From positions 1 to 64,000 of the forward strand of contig CAZJBB010000001.1 of NCBI GenBank assembly GCA_964543995.1: a stretch of DNA of 64,000 nt, read 5' to 3'. The notes beneath the pieces are model-generated. The model was not told the origin of the DNA. It did no database searches and worked only from the letters and a program-made list of their open reading frames with translations. Positions 36,421 through 44,811 of this stretch are shown one piece after another (the first letter of the stretch is position 1; each line of letters begins with the position of its first letter). The position numbers and the translations under genes are program-made. Source of the DNA: CAIXTV01 sp964543995. GTDB lineage: Bacteria > Bacteroidota > Bacteroidia > Bacteroidales > CAIXTV01.

Positions 36421-37272
36421 ATGAAACGAATAAACTGCATTCTAATTTTATTTTTAATTTTTTCAAGCACAATATTGAAAGCCCAAACTCAATTTGCCAA
36501 TGAAGCTCAATTGAAGTCTTTCCCTTCTACCACTACCTATGTTGTTATGGAGGATACCCAACTTTCCTTATTCAATAACAGCATCACAGATTTAATGAAG
36601 AAACTTTGGACGATTACACCCTTTAAAGTGATCTCCGCCCAAGAATTTAATAAGCTGAATAAGAGCCCTCAGAATTCATTTATCTACATTTCTCTTGCTC
36701 AGCTTACGAAATATGGAAAAGCTGACAACGACAACATTTACAATATCTTGAATTTAATTTTAGGGGATAAGTCAGGGGACATTAACAAAATGCCGGATTT
36801 AGGTTCTATACCCCTTTCTTATGAAGAAGACAACGAAGGTTATGTCTACAAATTAGGCGGTTTGCTTTTGGCAATGCAATATTACGTCAATTATAAAATT
36901 CAAAACCCTAAGGACAAAATTGAAGATTTGGCTAAAAAATATGTAGCCGAAGTAAAAAGCAAAGAACTCTGGTTATTAGCTACTGATATGGCTTCTGAAG
37001 TCAATACCTTAGATAAAATTAAAAAAGTTTATCCTTATCAGGTAAAACTGGTAAGTGAAGAAGAAATTGAGAAGGCCATTGATTTAAAAAATCCAAACGT
37101 TGCCATCCTTCATAAAATTGGCCCGGCTGAAACCTCCAAAAATGGGGGGCAATGCTGGAAGTTTATCATCTCTTTAAAAGAGGGTAAACCCTTATACTTC
37201 GACCAACACAAAATAGACAATTCTCATCCCAATGGCTTACTGATAGAGGATTTTAAGAACTTCGCAAAATAA
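36421..37272 (+). CDS. Secreted protein of unknown function
   Basis: This is a 283-residue protein. The ATG at 36421 is preferred over an upstream TTG at 36376 because it places a standard signal peptide (MKRINCILILFLIFSSTILKAQ) at the N terminus. The mature region is an alpha/beta mix with no membrane helix; blocks such as TPFKVISAQEFNKL, NSFIYISLAQL and GPAETSKNGGQCWKFIISLKEG look structured but match no family I can name. A single cysteine remains in the mature protein. It has its own promoter and ends 19 bases before ettA. Confidence 0.75.
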   Translation: MKRINCILILFLIFSSTILKAQTQFANEAQLKSFPSTTTYVVMEDTQLSLFNNSITDLMKKLWTITPFKVISAQEFNKLNKSPQNSFIYISLAQLTKYGKADNDNIYNILNLILGDKSGDINKMPDLGSIPLSYEEDNEGYVYKLGGLLLAMQYYVNYKIQNPKDKIEDLAKKYVAEVKSKELWLLATDMASEVNTLDKIKKVYPYQVKLVSEEEIEKAIDLKNPNVAILHKIGPAETSKNGGQCWKFIISLKEGKPLYFDQHKIDNSHPNGLLIEDFKNFAK

Positions 37273-37291
37273 TATAAATTAAACTCATAAC

Positions 37292-38968
37292 ATGGCAGAC
37301 GACAAGAAAATTATTTTTTCAATGGTGGATGTAAGTAAAATATTTCCACCCAACAAAACAGTATTAAGCAATATTTATCTTTCCTTTTATTATGGAGCAA
37401 AAATAGGTGTAATTGGGTTGAATGGCTCAGGGAAATCCACCCTATTGAAAATTATTGCAGGTCTCGAAAAATCTTTTTTAGGGGAAGTGGTTTTTTCTCC
37501 GGGTTATAGCATTGGATTTTTATCGCAAGAACCGGAATTGGACGATTCTAAAACGGTTAAAGAAATTGTTCAGGAAGGGGTTCAACCCATTGTAGACATG
37601 CTAAAAGAATATGAAGAAGTAAATAATCGTTTTGCTGAACCCATGTCCGATGATGAAATGGATAAGTTAATTAACCGCCAGGGTGAATTGACTGAATTGA
37701 TTGAACAACATGACGCTTGGGAACTCGATACCAAACTCGAACGAGCCATGGATGCATTGCAATGTCCGGAGGGAGATTGCTTAGTTAAAACCTTATCAGG
37801 AGGAGAAAGAAGAAGAGTCGCTTTATGTCGCCTTTTACTTTCTGAACCTGATATTTTATTATTAGATGAACCTACCAACCATTTAGATGCAGAATCTATA
37901 GAATGGCTTGAACAACATTTGAAACAATATAAAGGAACGGTTATCGCCGTTACCCACGATAGGTATTTCTTAGATAATGTTGCCGGTTGGATTTTAGAAC
38001 TCGACCGTGGGATAGGAATTCCCTGGCAAGGAAATTATTCTTCTTGGTTAGATCAAAAAACCAAAAGAATGGCCATGGAAGAAAAATTCGAAACCAAGCA
38101 TAAGAAGACCTTGGAACGGGAGCTGGAATGGGTAAGAATGTCACCCAAAGCCCGCCATGCCAAAGGGAAGGCCCGTTTATCGGCTTATGAAAGACTGCTC
38201 GACGAAGATATCAAACAAAAAGAAGAACGCTTGGAAATATACATTCCCAATGGTCCTCGATTGGGTGATAAAGTTATTATTGCCGAAAACGTAACTAAAG
38301 CATTTGATGATAAAATTCTATATGAAAATCTTTCGTTTTCATTGCCACCTGCCGGTATTGTTGGAGTAATAGGGCCCAATGGGGCGGGAAAAACCACCCT
38401 ATTCCGATTAATTATGGGCATGGATACCCCTAACGAGGGTACCTTTACCACTGGCGAAACCGTAAAAGTAGCATACATTGATCAGGCTCATTCTGAAATT
38501 GATCCCGAAAAAAACGTTTGGGAAGTCATTTCGGAAGGTAACGAACAAATGCAATTGGGAGGCAGACTGGTGAATTCTAGGGCTTACGTTGCACGTTTTA
38601 ATTTTAGTGGTGCCGATCAAGGTAAAAAATCGGGTGTGCTCTCCGGTGGAGAAAGAAACCGTATGCATTTAGCACTGACCCTCAAATCAGAAGCCAATGT
38701 GCTTTTGCTCGATGAGCCTACGAATGACATTGATGTGAACACCTTACGAGCATTGGAAGAGGGACTTGAAAATTTTGCCGGTTGTGCAGTTATTATTTCT
38801 CATGATCGTTGGTTCCTAGATAGAGTGGCTACCCATATTTTAGCCTTTGAAGGGAATGCTCAAGTGTATTTCTTCGAAGGTTCGTATTCTGAGTATGAAG
38901 AAAACAAGAAAAAACGATTGGGCGATACGTCACAAAAGAAATTCCGGTATAAAAAACTGATTCATTAA
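37292..38968 (+). CDS. ettA: Energy-dependent translational throttle protein EttA (ABC-F)
   Basis: This 558-residue cytosolic ABC-F ATPase binds the ribosomal E site and gates the first peptide bond according to ATP/ADP. It has two nucleotide-binding domains: Walker A GLNGSGKST (~residues 43-51) with LSGGERRRVALCRLLLSEPDILLLDEPTNHLD, and GPNGAGKTT (~362-370) with LSGGERNRMHLALTLKSEANVLLLDEPTNDID. The EttA arm insertion and the linker with the PKARHAKGKARLSAYERLL block lie between. No transmembrane segments are present. Length and signatures fit EttA. Confidence 0.95.
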   Translation: MADDKKIIFSMVDVSKIFPPNKTVLSNIYLSFYYGAKIGVIGLNGSGKSTLLKIIAGLEKSFLGEVVFSPGYSIGFLSQEPELDDSKTVKEIVQEGVQPIVDMLKEYEEVNNRFAEPMSDDEMDKLINRQGELTELIEQHDAWELDTKLERAMDALQCPEGDCLVKTLSGGERRRVALCRLLLSEPDILLLDEPTNHLDAESIEWLEQHLKQYKGTVIAVTHDRYFLDNVAGWILELDRGIGIPWQGNYSSWLDQKTKRMAMEEKFETKHKKTLERELEWVRMSPKARHAKGKARLSAYERLLDEDIKQKEERLEIYIPNGPRLGDKVIIAENVTKAFDDKILYENLSFSLPPAGIVGVIGPNGAGKTTLFRLIMGMDTPNEGTFTTGETVKVAYIDQAHSEIDPEKNVWEVISEGNEQMQLGGRLVNSRAYVARFNFSGADQGKKSGVLSGGERNRMHLALTLKSEANVLLLDEPTNDIDVNTLRALEEGLENFAGCAVIISHDRWFLDRVATHILAFEGNAQVYFFEGSYSEYEENKKKRLGDTSQKKFRYKKLIH

Positions 38969-38982
38969 TATCGATCTTTTGT

Positions 38983-39459
38983 ATGATAATAATTAACAAG
39001 GAAAGACTTGATGCACTTAGTAAAGTGGCCTCCGACAGTCCCAGGTTGCGAACCATACATTGTTTTCATGAGGGACCGGAAGACACCCTACAAAGAATGT
39101 TGAATGCCATTGAACCCAACAGTTATATTTGTCCTCACCGCCACTTGAACCCCGACAAAAGAGAAATTTTTCTTTTGGTAAGAGGAAGTGGAGCTGTTTT
39201 TACTTTTCATGATGATGGAAAAATATCCGAATTCTTCATTCTGGATGTTTCCCAGGGAAATTATGGGGTGGAAATTCCAATAGGAATTTGGCACACAGTA
39301 ATTGCTTTAGAGCCGGAAACCGTATTTTATGAATTCAAAGACGGACCCTATGCTCCCATTAATGATAAAGACTTTGCCCCTTGGGCGCCCCGAGAAGGAG
39401 AATCTGAAGTCGCTAACTACATAGATTATTTGACAAAACATTTAAATTTACAGTCCTAA
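38983..39459 (+). CDS. WbuC-like cupin-fold metalloprotein
   Basis: This is a 158-residue single-domain cupin. Metal-ligand residues are visible in PNSYICPHRHLNPDKREIFLLVRGSG (two His and a Glu) and PIGIWHTVIAL (third His). The C-terminal FAPWAPREGE block is characteristic of WbuC family proteins, often linked to polysaccharide gene clusters but of undetermined reaction. The stop shares one base with the hisS start (TAATG), suggesting coupling to hisS rather than to a sugar pathway here. Confidence 0.85.
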   Translation: MIIINKERLDALSKVASDSPRLRTIHCFHEGPEDTLQRMLNAIEPNSYICPHRHLNPDKREIFLLVRGSGAVFTFHDDGKISEFFILDVSQGNYGVEIPIGIWHTVIALEPETVFYEFKDGPYAPINDKDFAPWAPREGESEVANYIDYLTKHLNLQS

Positions 39460-40826
39460 TGGCCCTACAAAAATTTTCAGTACCCAAAGGAACCAGAGAC
39501 TTTCTGCCCAAAGAATCGGCAAGAAGAAATTTTATTTTTTCTACCCTCAAAGACGTATTTGAGCTTTTTGGATATCAGCCTATTGAAACTCCATCCATGG
39601 AGAACCTTTCAACTTTACTTGGAAAATATGGTGATGAAGGTGATAAATTGGTTTTTAGAATTTTAAATTCAGGAGATTTTTTAGGTCAGGCTAGCGATGA
39701 ACACAAACTAAGCTCACAATCCTTACTTCCTCATATTACTGAAAAAGGCTTGCGATATGACCTTACGGTTCCTTTTGCCCGTTTTGTTGTACAACACAGA
39801 GACCAATTGGTTTTCCCATTCAAACGTTTTCAGATTCAACCCGTTTGGCGTGCCGATCGGCCTCAAAAAGGCAGGTACCGTGAGTTTTATCAATGCGACG
39901 TAGATGTCATCGGAAGCAATTCTTTGCTCAATGAGGTTGAACTCATTCGCATCATCACCGAAGTTTTCAAACGACTTCATGTGAATGTAAAAATCCACAT
40001 CAATAATCGGAAAATTTTAGCCGGTATTGTTGAAGCATTAAACCTTTCTGATCGGTTGACAGACATTACAGTGGCAATTGATAAATTGGATAAAATAGGA
40101 ATTGAAAAAGTAAACGAGGAATTGAGATCCAAAGGGATTGGGGAAGAAGCCATTACAAAATTGCAACCTATTTTTATACTGGATGGTTCTCATAGTGAGA
40201 AAATCAAGTCCATTTCCAATCTGATTTCAAGTTCTGAAATTGGAATGAAGGGCGTGGAAGAAATGCATGCCTTATGGCAATATCTAAATTCCCTTGATGC
40301 CTGCGACCCGGTAATTTTTGATTTATCTTTAGCCAGAGGGCTAAACTATTACACCGGAACCATTCTCGAGGTAAGAGCTTCCGATGTTCAAATGGGAAGC
40401 ATTTGCGGAGGTGGACGATACGATAATTTGACCGGAATATTTGGCTTACCGGATGTTTCCGGCGTAGGCATTTCTTTCGGTGCCGATCGTATTTATGATG
40501 TTATGAATGAATTGAATGTATTTCCGGAACAACAAGAAAGTTCCACCAAAGTCTTATTGGTCAACTTTGGTGGCAAAGAAGCCGATTTTGCATTGGGATT
40601 ACTTGAAAAAATACGCAGTATGAATATTGCATCGGAATTATACCCTGATACTGTTAAAATCGGGAAACAATTTGCCTATGCCGACAACAAAAAGATTCAA
40701 TTTGTTGTTATAGCCGGAAGCAACGAAATTGAAAACGGAACCCTTTCCATTAAAAACATGAAATCCGGTGAGCAAAAAACCGTTTCAATACACGAAGGCA
40801 TACAATTCATATCCTCGTCAATTTAA
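39459..40826 (+). CDS. hisS: Histidine--tRNA ligase
   Basis: This class II aminoacyl-tRNA synthetase charges tRNA-His. 455 residues. Motif 2 is in FKRFQIQPVWRADRPQKGRYREFYQCDVDVIG (residues ~125-155), the histidine-specific HisA block appears as SLARGLNYYTGTILEV (~288-303), and motif 3 lies in GVGISFGADRIYDVM. The C-terminal anticodon-binding domain spans ~360-455. Start overlaps the preceding cupin stop by one base. Confidence 0.96.
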   Translation: MALQKFSVPKGTRDFLPKESARRNFIFSTLKDVFELFGYQPIETPSMENLSTLLGKYGDEGDKLVFRILNSGDFLGQASDEHKLSSQSLLPHITEKGLRYDLTVPFARFVVQHRDQLVFPFKRFQIQPVWRADRPQKGRYREFYQCDVDVIGSNSLLNEVELIRIITEVFKRLHVNVKIHINNRKILAGIVEALNLSDRLTDITVAIDKLDKIGIEKVNEELRSKGIGEEAITKLQPIFILDGSHSEKIKSISNLISSSEIGMKGVEEMHALWQYLNSLDACDPVIFDLSLARGLNYYTGTILEVRASDVQMGSICGGGRYDNLTGIFGLPDVSGVGISFGADRIYDVMNELNVFPEQQESSTKVLLVNFGGKEADFALGLLEKIRSMNIASELYPDTVKIGKQFAYADNKKIQFVVIAGSNEIENGTLSIKNMKSGEQKTVSIHEGIQFISSSI

Positions 40827-40840
40827 AATCCAACTCCATT

Positions 40841-41365
40841 ATGTCGTTTTTCAAATATTTTAAATTCTTGTTTTTCATTGGTTTATTGGAGATTTCTTTG
40901 CCAATATTCTCGCAGCAATTAAACCAAAAAGAAACGGATACTAAATCTCCATCCGAAATTCTCTCAGGAAAATGTACTCGAGGGGGTTTGAATTCCGGCG
41001 AGTTCACTGTACCTTATCAATATGCATACAGCCATTATGGAGTAGACAGCACCACCTTGGACATCATTAAAAGTCAAGTAGAAGATTTTACCGTTTCTAT
41101 TATTATGGCTACTTGGTGTGATGATTCTAAAGTACAAGTTCCAAGGTTTCTTAAGATATTGGATTATTTGCAATTGCCCGAAAAAAACATCAGCATTTTT
41201 TGTGTAAACAGATTGAAAACATCGAAATATATGGAAACTGAATCTTATAAAATAGAAAAGGTTCCCACTTTTATCATTTATAAAAACACCTTTGAGGTGG
41301 GTCGAATCATTGAGTCTCCAAAAACCACTCTAGAAAAGGACTTACTCCAAATCTTACTAAAATAA
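40841..41365 (+). CDS. Thioredoxin-fold envelope protein with CxxS active site
   Basis: This 174-residue protein has a signal peptide (~1-24, LLEISLPIFSQ) and a thioredoxin-like domain. The active site reads ATWCDDSKVQVP, so C93 is present but the resolving cysteine is replaced by S96; the cis-proline loop VPTFIIY is kept. A CxxS site cannot do ordinary dithiol reduction; monothiol, isomerase or mixed-disulfide roles are known for such variants. One more cysteine lies in GKCTRGG and another in IFCVNR. The stop overlaps the panC start by one base (TAATG). Confidence 0.85.
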   Translation: MSFFKYFKFLFFIGLLEISLPIFSQQLNQKETDTKSPSEILSGKCTRGGLNSGEFTVPYQYAYSHYGVDSTTLDIIKSQVEDFTVSIIMATWCDDSKVQVPRFLKILDYLQLPEKNISIFCVNRLKTSKYMETESYKIEKVPTFIIYKNTFEVGRIIESPKTTLEKDLLQILLK

Positions 41366-42210
41366 TGGAAGTCATAAGCGAGATTTCTCACCTTAGTGAA
41401 AAGCTGTCGGAATACAGGAATTCGAAAAGAAGCATTGGCTTTGTCCCTACCATGGGAGCATTGCATCAGGGGCATATTTCATTGATTCAGCAGGCAAATA
41501 ATGAAAATGATGTAAGCGTTTGCAGCATTTTTGTGAATCCGATTCAGTTTAATAATCCTAATGATTTGATTGCCTATCCAAGAACTTTGGAGGCCGATTT
41601 GGAGATGTTAAAGTCCCATCACTGCGACCTTGTTTTCACCCCTTCGAGAGAAGAAATGTATCCTTCGGGACTCACTGTTGAGAAGTACACTTTCGGATTG
41701 TTGGAAGAAGTGATGGAAGGCAAATTTCGACCCGGGCATTTTAATGGAGTAGCAGTAGTGGTGAAAAGGTTTTTCGACATTGTTCAACCCCATAAAGCCT
41801 ATTTTGGTTTAAAAGATTTTCAACAATTGGCTATTGTAAAAGAGCTGGTGAAACAAACATCTTTACCGATAGTAATTGTCCCATGCCCAATCGTTCGCGA
41901 AGCCGATGGATTGGCCATGAGTTCCCGAAACCTTCGATTGACTCCAAGCCAACGCCAAGCAGCCCCTTTTATTTATCGAACTTTACAAGCAGCCAAAGAG
42001 AAGTCCTCTTCCTTGCCTATAGAAGATTTAAAAGCATGGGTAATTACAGAAATTAATCAAAATCCTTGGATGAAAATCGAATATTTCGAAGTCGTTTCGC
42101 CGGATTCTCTAATCTCTGTTGACGATTCCAATAAATTTTCAGGGAGCATTGGTTGTATTGCATTATTTATGGAAGATATCCGATTAATAGATAATATCAT
42201 TTTGTTTTAG
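41365..42210 (+). CDS. panC: Pantothenate synthetase
   Basis: PanC joins pantoate and beta-alanine with ATP to give pantothenate. 281 residues. Signature blocks are FVPTMGALHQGHISLI (residues ~27-42, with the HxGH nucleotide motif), FVNPIQFNNPNDL, FRPGHFNGVAVVVKRFF, YFGLKDFQQL, and the KMSKS-like AMSSRN near residue 188. Next gene is panD, giving adjacent steps of the same pathway. Coupled by one-base overlap to the thioredoxin-fold gene before it. Confidence 0.96.
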   Translation: MEVISEISHLSEKLSEYRNSKRSIGFVPTMGALHQGHISLIQQANNENDVSVCSIFVNPIQFNNPNDLIAYPRTLEADLEMLKSHHCDLVFTPSREEMYPSGLTVEKYTFGLLEEVMEGKFRPGHFNGVAVVVKRFFDIVQPHKAYFGLKDFQQLAIVKELVKQTSLPIVIVPCPIVREADGLAMSSRNLRLTPSQRQAAPFIYRTLQAAKEKSSSLPIEDLKAWVITEINQNPWMKIEYFEVVSPDSLISVDDSNKFSGSIGCIALFMEDIRLIDNIILF

Positions 42211-42222
42211 TAATTTTGCCGC

Positions 42223-42579
42223 ATGATGTTAGTTGAAGTAGTAAAATCGAAAATACACCGCGTTAAGGTTACCGAAGCGGATATAAATTATATCGGAAGC
42301 ATCACTATTGATGAGGATCTCATAGATGCTTCAGGATTGATTGAAAATGAAAAAGTTCAGGTGGTAAACATCAACAATGGTGAGCGCCTCGAAACTTATG
42401 TAATTAAAGGAGCAAGGGGTTCGGGGGTCATTTGTTTGAATGGACCTGCTGCTCGTAAAGCCTTGGTAGGTGATATTGTTATTATTGTTTCGTATGCCAT
42501 GATGGATATTGAAGAAGCACGACAATTTTCTCCAACCATTGTTTTTCCTGACGAAAACAATCAAATTAAAAAGATTTGA
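42223..42579 (+). CDS. panD: Aspartate 1-decarboxylase
   Basis: This pyruvoyl enzyme makes beta-alanine from aspartate for pantothenate synthesis. 118 residues; the self-cleavage site is GS in INYIGSITID (S25 becomes the pyruvoyl group). KSKIHRVKVTEADINY and CLNGPAARKALVGDIVIIVSY are typical. The ATG doublet at 42223/42226 leaves the start uncertain by one residue. A TAATTTTG box at 42211-42218 sits only four bases before it and is probably coincidental. The stop overlaps the next gene's TTG start. Confidence 0.95.
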   Translation: MMLVEVVKSKIHRVKVTEADINYIGSITIDEDLIDASGLIENEKVQVVNINNGERLETYVIKGARGSGVICLNGPAARKALVGDIVIIVSYAMMDIEEARQFSPTIVFPDENNQIKKI

Positions 42580-43583
42580 AAAAAACCCTTTTGACCATTC
42601 TGAAGCTTGGGTTTTTCTTAGGTTTAGGAATATTGTTCATTTGGTTATTTCTTCGTCAGCTCACACCCGAACAGAAACATGATATCTTAACTTCATTCAC
42701 CAAAGCCAATTATTGGTGGTTGATCCCTTTGTTTTTTGTTTGGTTTTTAAGCCATGTAATTCGAGCCCTTCGGTGGAACATGATGATACATCCTTTGGGT
42801 TACAAACCAAAACTCTACAATACGATTATGGCCGTGCTGATCGGGTATTTCGCCAATTTGGCGTTGCCCCGCATGGGTGAAGTGAGCAGGTGTACCGTAC
42901 TTGCCAAATACGAAAACATCCCTTTTACCAAGTCGTTTGGAACAGTGGTGACTGAAAGGGCATTTGATGTGCTGGTTTTTATTATGTTGTTTTTTGTAAT
43001 TCTGGCCACTCAATTCGAAAGGATACATGGTTATGTGGATGAAAAAGTCTACAAACCCCTATCAGAAAAATTCGATATGCATAATTTCAGCTTGCATTTT
43101 TTGATTTTTGTATTGGGGTTGGGGCTTGTTCTTGCATTTCTGTTTTTTGTTTTTCATAAAAAGCTGTTGAAATGGAAACTCTACGTGAAATTTATGGAGC
43201 AAATTCGACATTTCTTTGTTGGGTTGAAATCCATTTTTCAATTGAAAAGTCCACTCCTGTTTTTGTTTTTAAGCTTACTCATTTGGGTGTGTTATTATTA
43301 TCTCACCTATCTGTGCTTTTTCTGCTTTGCTGAAACCAGCAGTTTGGGATTTTCTCCTGCTTTTGCGGTAGTGATTTTTGGAGCCATCGGTTATATGGTA
43401 GTTCAGGGGGGGATAGGTTTATACCCGGTTATTGTAGCAGAAACCTTAACTTTATACGGAATTAGTGAAACCACTGGCTATGCTTTGGGTTGGTTGGGTT
43501 GGTCGGCACAAACCCTGATGTTTATTATTTTAGGCATTATTTCATTGGTTGTATTACCCATTATTAATAAAAAAAGAACATGA
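42576..43583 (+). CDS. YbhN / LPG-synthase-TM family flippase-like protein
   Basis: This 335-residue inner-membrane protein has about eight helices. The family core is seen in HVIRALRWNMMIHPLGYKPKLYNTIMAVLIGYFANLALPRMGEVSRCTVLAKY (residues ~60-112), including the RxGE segment, and in FGTVVTERAFDVL. The start appears to be a TTG at 42576, overlapping the panD stop by four bases; no ATG gives the N-terminal membrane helix. Relatives are flippase-like or MprF-type membrane domains with no catalytic part here. It follows panCD and overlaps rfaE2 by four bases. Confidence 0.88.
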   Translation: MKKTLLTILKLGFFLGLGILFIWLFLRQLTPEQKHDILTSFTKANYWWLIPLFFVWFLSHVIRALRWNMMIHPLGYKPKLYNTIMAVLIGYFANLALPRMGEVSRCTVLAKYENIPFTKSFGTVVTERAFDVLVFIMLFFVILATQFERIHGYVDEKVYKPLSEKFDMHNFSLHFLIFVLGLGLVLAFLFFVFHKKLLKWKLYVKFMEQIRHFFVGLKSIFQLKSPLLFLFLSLLIWVCYYYLTYLCFFCFAETSSLGFSPAFAVVIFGAIGYMVVQGGIGLYPVIVAETLTLYGISETTGYALGWLGWSAQTLMFIILGIISLVVLPIINKKRT

Positions 43584-44071
43584 ATCACCTCGAAGTTATT
43601 CAAGAAAAAATATTGCAAGGCATAGCGTTAGAGAGAAAATTGGCATACTGGCGGTTTAAAAACAAGAAAACGGTTTTCACCAACGGGTGCTTCGATATCT
43701 TACATTTGGGTCATGTGGATTACCTTTCGAAAGCTTCGGATTTAGGAGATCTCTTAATTATTGGGCTCAATACGGATGCTTCGGTGAAGAGGCTGAAAGG
43801 GAATCACCGACCTATCAATGACGAACATGCCCGAGCTATGGTATTGGCCTCTTTGCAGTTTGTACATGCAGTAGTTTTGTTTGATGAAGACACCCCATAC
43901 GAGCTGATTAAACTGGTTCAACCTGATGTTTTAGTAAAAGGGAAAGACTATGTCCCCGAAGAAATTGTGGGTTTTGACATTTTGAAACAAAAAAACGGTG
44001 AAGTCATCACCATTGATTTGGTAGAAGGCTATTCTACTTCTGCTATAGAAAGGAAAATAAAAGGTAGTTGA
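43580..44071 (+). CDS. rfaE2: D-glycero-beta-D-manno-heptose 1-phosphate adenylyltransferase
   Basis: This 163-residue cytidylyltransferase-like nucleotidyltransferase activates heptose-1-phosphate with ATP to ADP-heptose for LPS core or other heptosides. The N-terminal FTNGCFDILHLGHVDYLSKA (HxGH motif, residues ~35-54) and GLNTDASVKRLKGNHRPIN are diagnostic, with GYSTSAIERKI at the C terminus. It corresponds to the HldE C-terminal domain as a stand-alone protein; the kinase half (rfaE1/hldE-N) is not in the window. The ATG overlaps the flippase stop. It is the last core gene before the accessory island. Confidence 0.9.
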   Translation: MNHLEVIQEKILQGIALERKLAYWRFKNKKTVFTNGCFDILHLGHVDYLSKASDLGDLLIIGLNTDASVKRLKGNHRPINDEHARAMVLASLQFVHAVVLFDEDTPYELIKLVQPDVLVKGKDYVPEEIVGFDILKQKNGEVITIDLVEGYSTSAIERKIKGS

Positions 44072-44316
44072 AAATGAAGTGAAAAGACGGGAGACCAAAG
44101 ACAGTCCGGTATACGGCTATATGTTCCTTATAATCAATAATTTAATAACTAATTGCCAATAACTATTGCTCTTGACTTGGGCTTTTTCATTTAGCCAACG
44201 AGGTTTTTTATTTAAACTTTTATCATCAATTACTTCGTTCAACAAATTAGGCCTTATTAATGCATTCTGTTTATTTTTGTGAAGAAGCGATGGATATAAC
44301 CATGTCACAATTGCAA

Positions 44317-44446
44317 GCAGTACAAGAAAATACTATTAGAAAGATTTGAGAGAATCCATAAGTAATAAGCTCTTCCCCAAGTCGGATAGTTTGTAAAAAA
44401 CATATAGGTATGCGCTAATATTTGCTACACTTGGGCTAAGTCTTCG
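44317..44446 (+). repeat. Direct repeat copy A: relic of a hipT 3' end
   Basis: About 130 bases match 46033-46160 at roughly 95% with one single-base gap. The first part reads QYKKILLERFERIHK-stop in frame, the same as the end of hipT plus one extra lysine. The rest matches the sequence downstream of hipT. No upstream hipT coding sequence remains, so this is a truncated second copy. Confidence 0.92.
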
Positions 44447-44503
44447 ATTTCGTGGCTTGCACCTTCTGGGAAGTTATATCATTCAAAATAATTCAATATT
44501 TAT

Positions 44504-44596
44504 ACCCTATAAGGTATAAAATGCGTATTTTGAAATAAATTACACCCTAAAAGGTATAAAATGCAGAAATATGATTATATTTGCACCTTAAAGGGT
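44504..44596 (+). promoter_or_regulatory. Three phased palindromic operators of the hipBST operon
   Basis: Palindromes ACCCTATAAGGT (44504-44515), ACCCTAAAAGGT (44544-44555) and ACCTTAAAGGGT (44585-44596) are spaced 40 and 41 bases start to start, close to four helical turns, and each is followed by ATAAAATG. In the third copy this ATG is the hipB start codon. Consensus ACCYTWWARGGT. HipB proteins are known to bind repeated palindromes in their own promoter, so these are the likely HipB sites; that binding is inferred. Confidence 0.8.
44576..44583 (+). promoter_or_regulatory. -7 box (TATATTTG) of hipBST
   Basis: It is an exact TAnnTTTG match placed between the second and third operators, 18 bases before the hipB ATG. 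The start of transcription would fall within the third operator, so repressor binding there would block initiation and give a very short leader. Confidence 0.6.
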
Positions 44597-44601
44597 ATAA
44601 A

Positions 44602-44811
44602 ATGGAATTAACAAGATTTGTCAAAGACAAACGAAAATCAGTAAATCTCACACAACCTGAGTTGGCTGAAAAGGCCGGAGTGGGGTTGCGTTTCATTCGA
44701 GAATTAGAACAAGGAAAGAAAAGTTTACGCTTGGATAAGGTAAACCAAGTACTCCGTTTATTCGGATATGAAGTAGGAGCTGTTCCATCTAAAAAAGAGA
44801 GTGAAGAATGA
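44602..44811 (+). CDS. hipB: HipB-like XRE antitoxin / repressor
   Basis: This 69-residue helix-turn-helix protein reads VKDKRKSVNLTQPELAEKAGVGLRFIRELEQGKKSLRLDKVNQVLRLFGYEVG and is an XRE-type fold covering almost the whole protein. The ATG at 44602 is chosen over an in-frame TTG at 44581 because the TTG lies inside the -7 box. It is the first gene of a three-gene operon with four-base overlaps. Expected role: bind the upstream operators and form a complex with HipS/HipT that represses the operon. It lacks the longer C-terminal tail of E. coli HipB. Confidence 0.88.
   Translation: MELTRFVKDKRKSVNLTQPELAEKAGVGLRFIRELEQGKKSLRLDKVNQVLRLFGYEVGAVPSKKESEE

Larger units (their letters stand above)
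44072..44601. other. 530-bp spacer at the left edge of the accessory island
   Basis: Contents in order: a GACCaAAGACAG motif (44093-44104) also seen just after hemE (760-771); an AT-rich CAATAA/TTAATAA stretch; a minus-strand frame (44117-44308) with protein-like composition (ALIRPNLLNEVIDDKSL) but no intact gene, possibly a remnant; repeat copy A with the old hipT tail (44317-44446); and the three hipB operators with a -7 box. No full gene is present. Confidence 0.6.

Noticed and set aside
42211..42218. TAATTTTG as a panD promoter
   Set aside because: It is only four bases from the start codon, panC and panD are closely packed, and there is no -33 element; probably chance.
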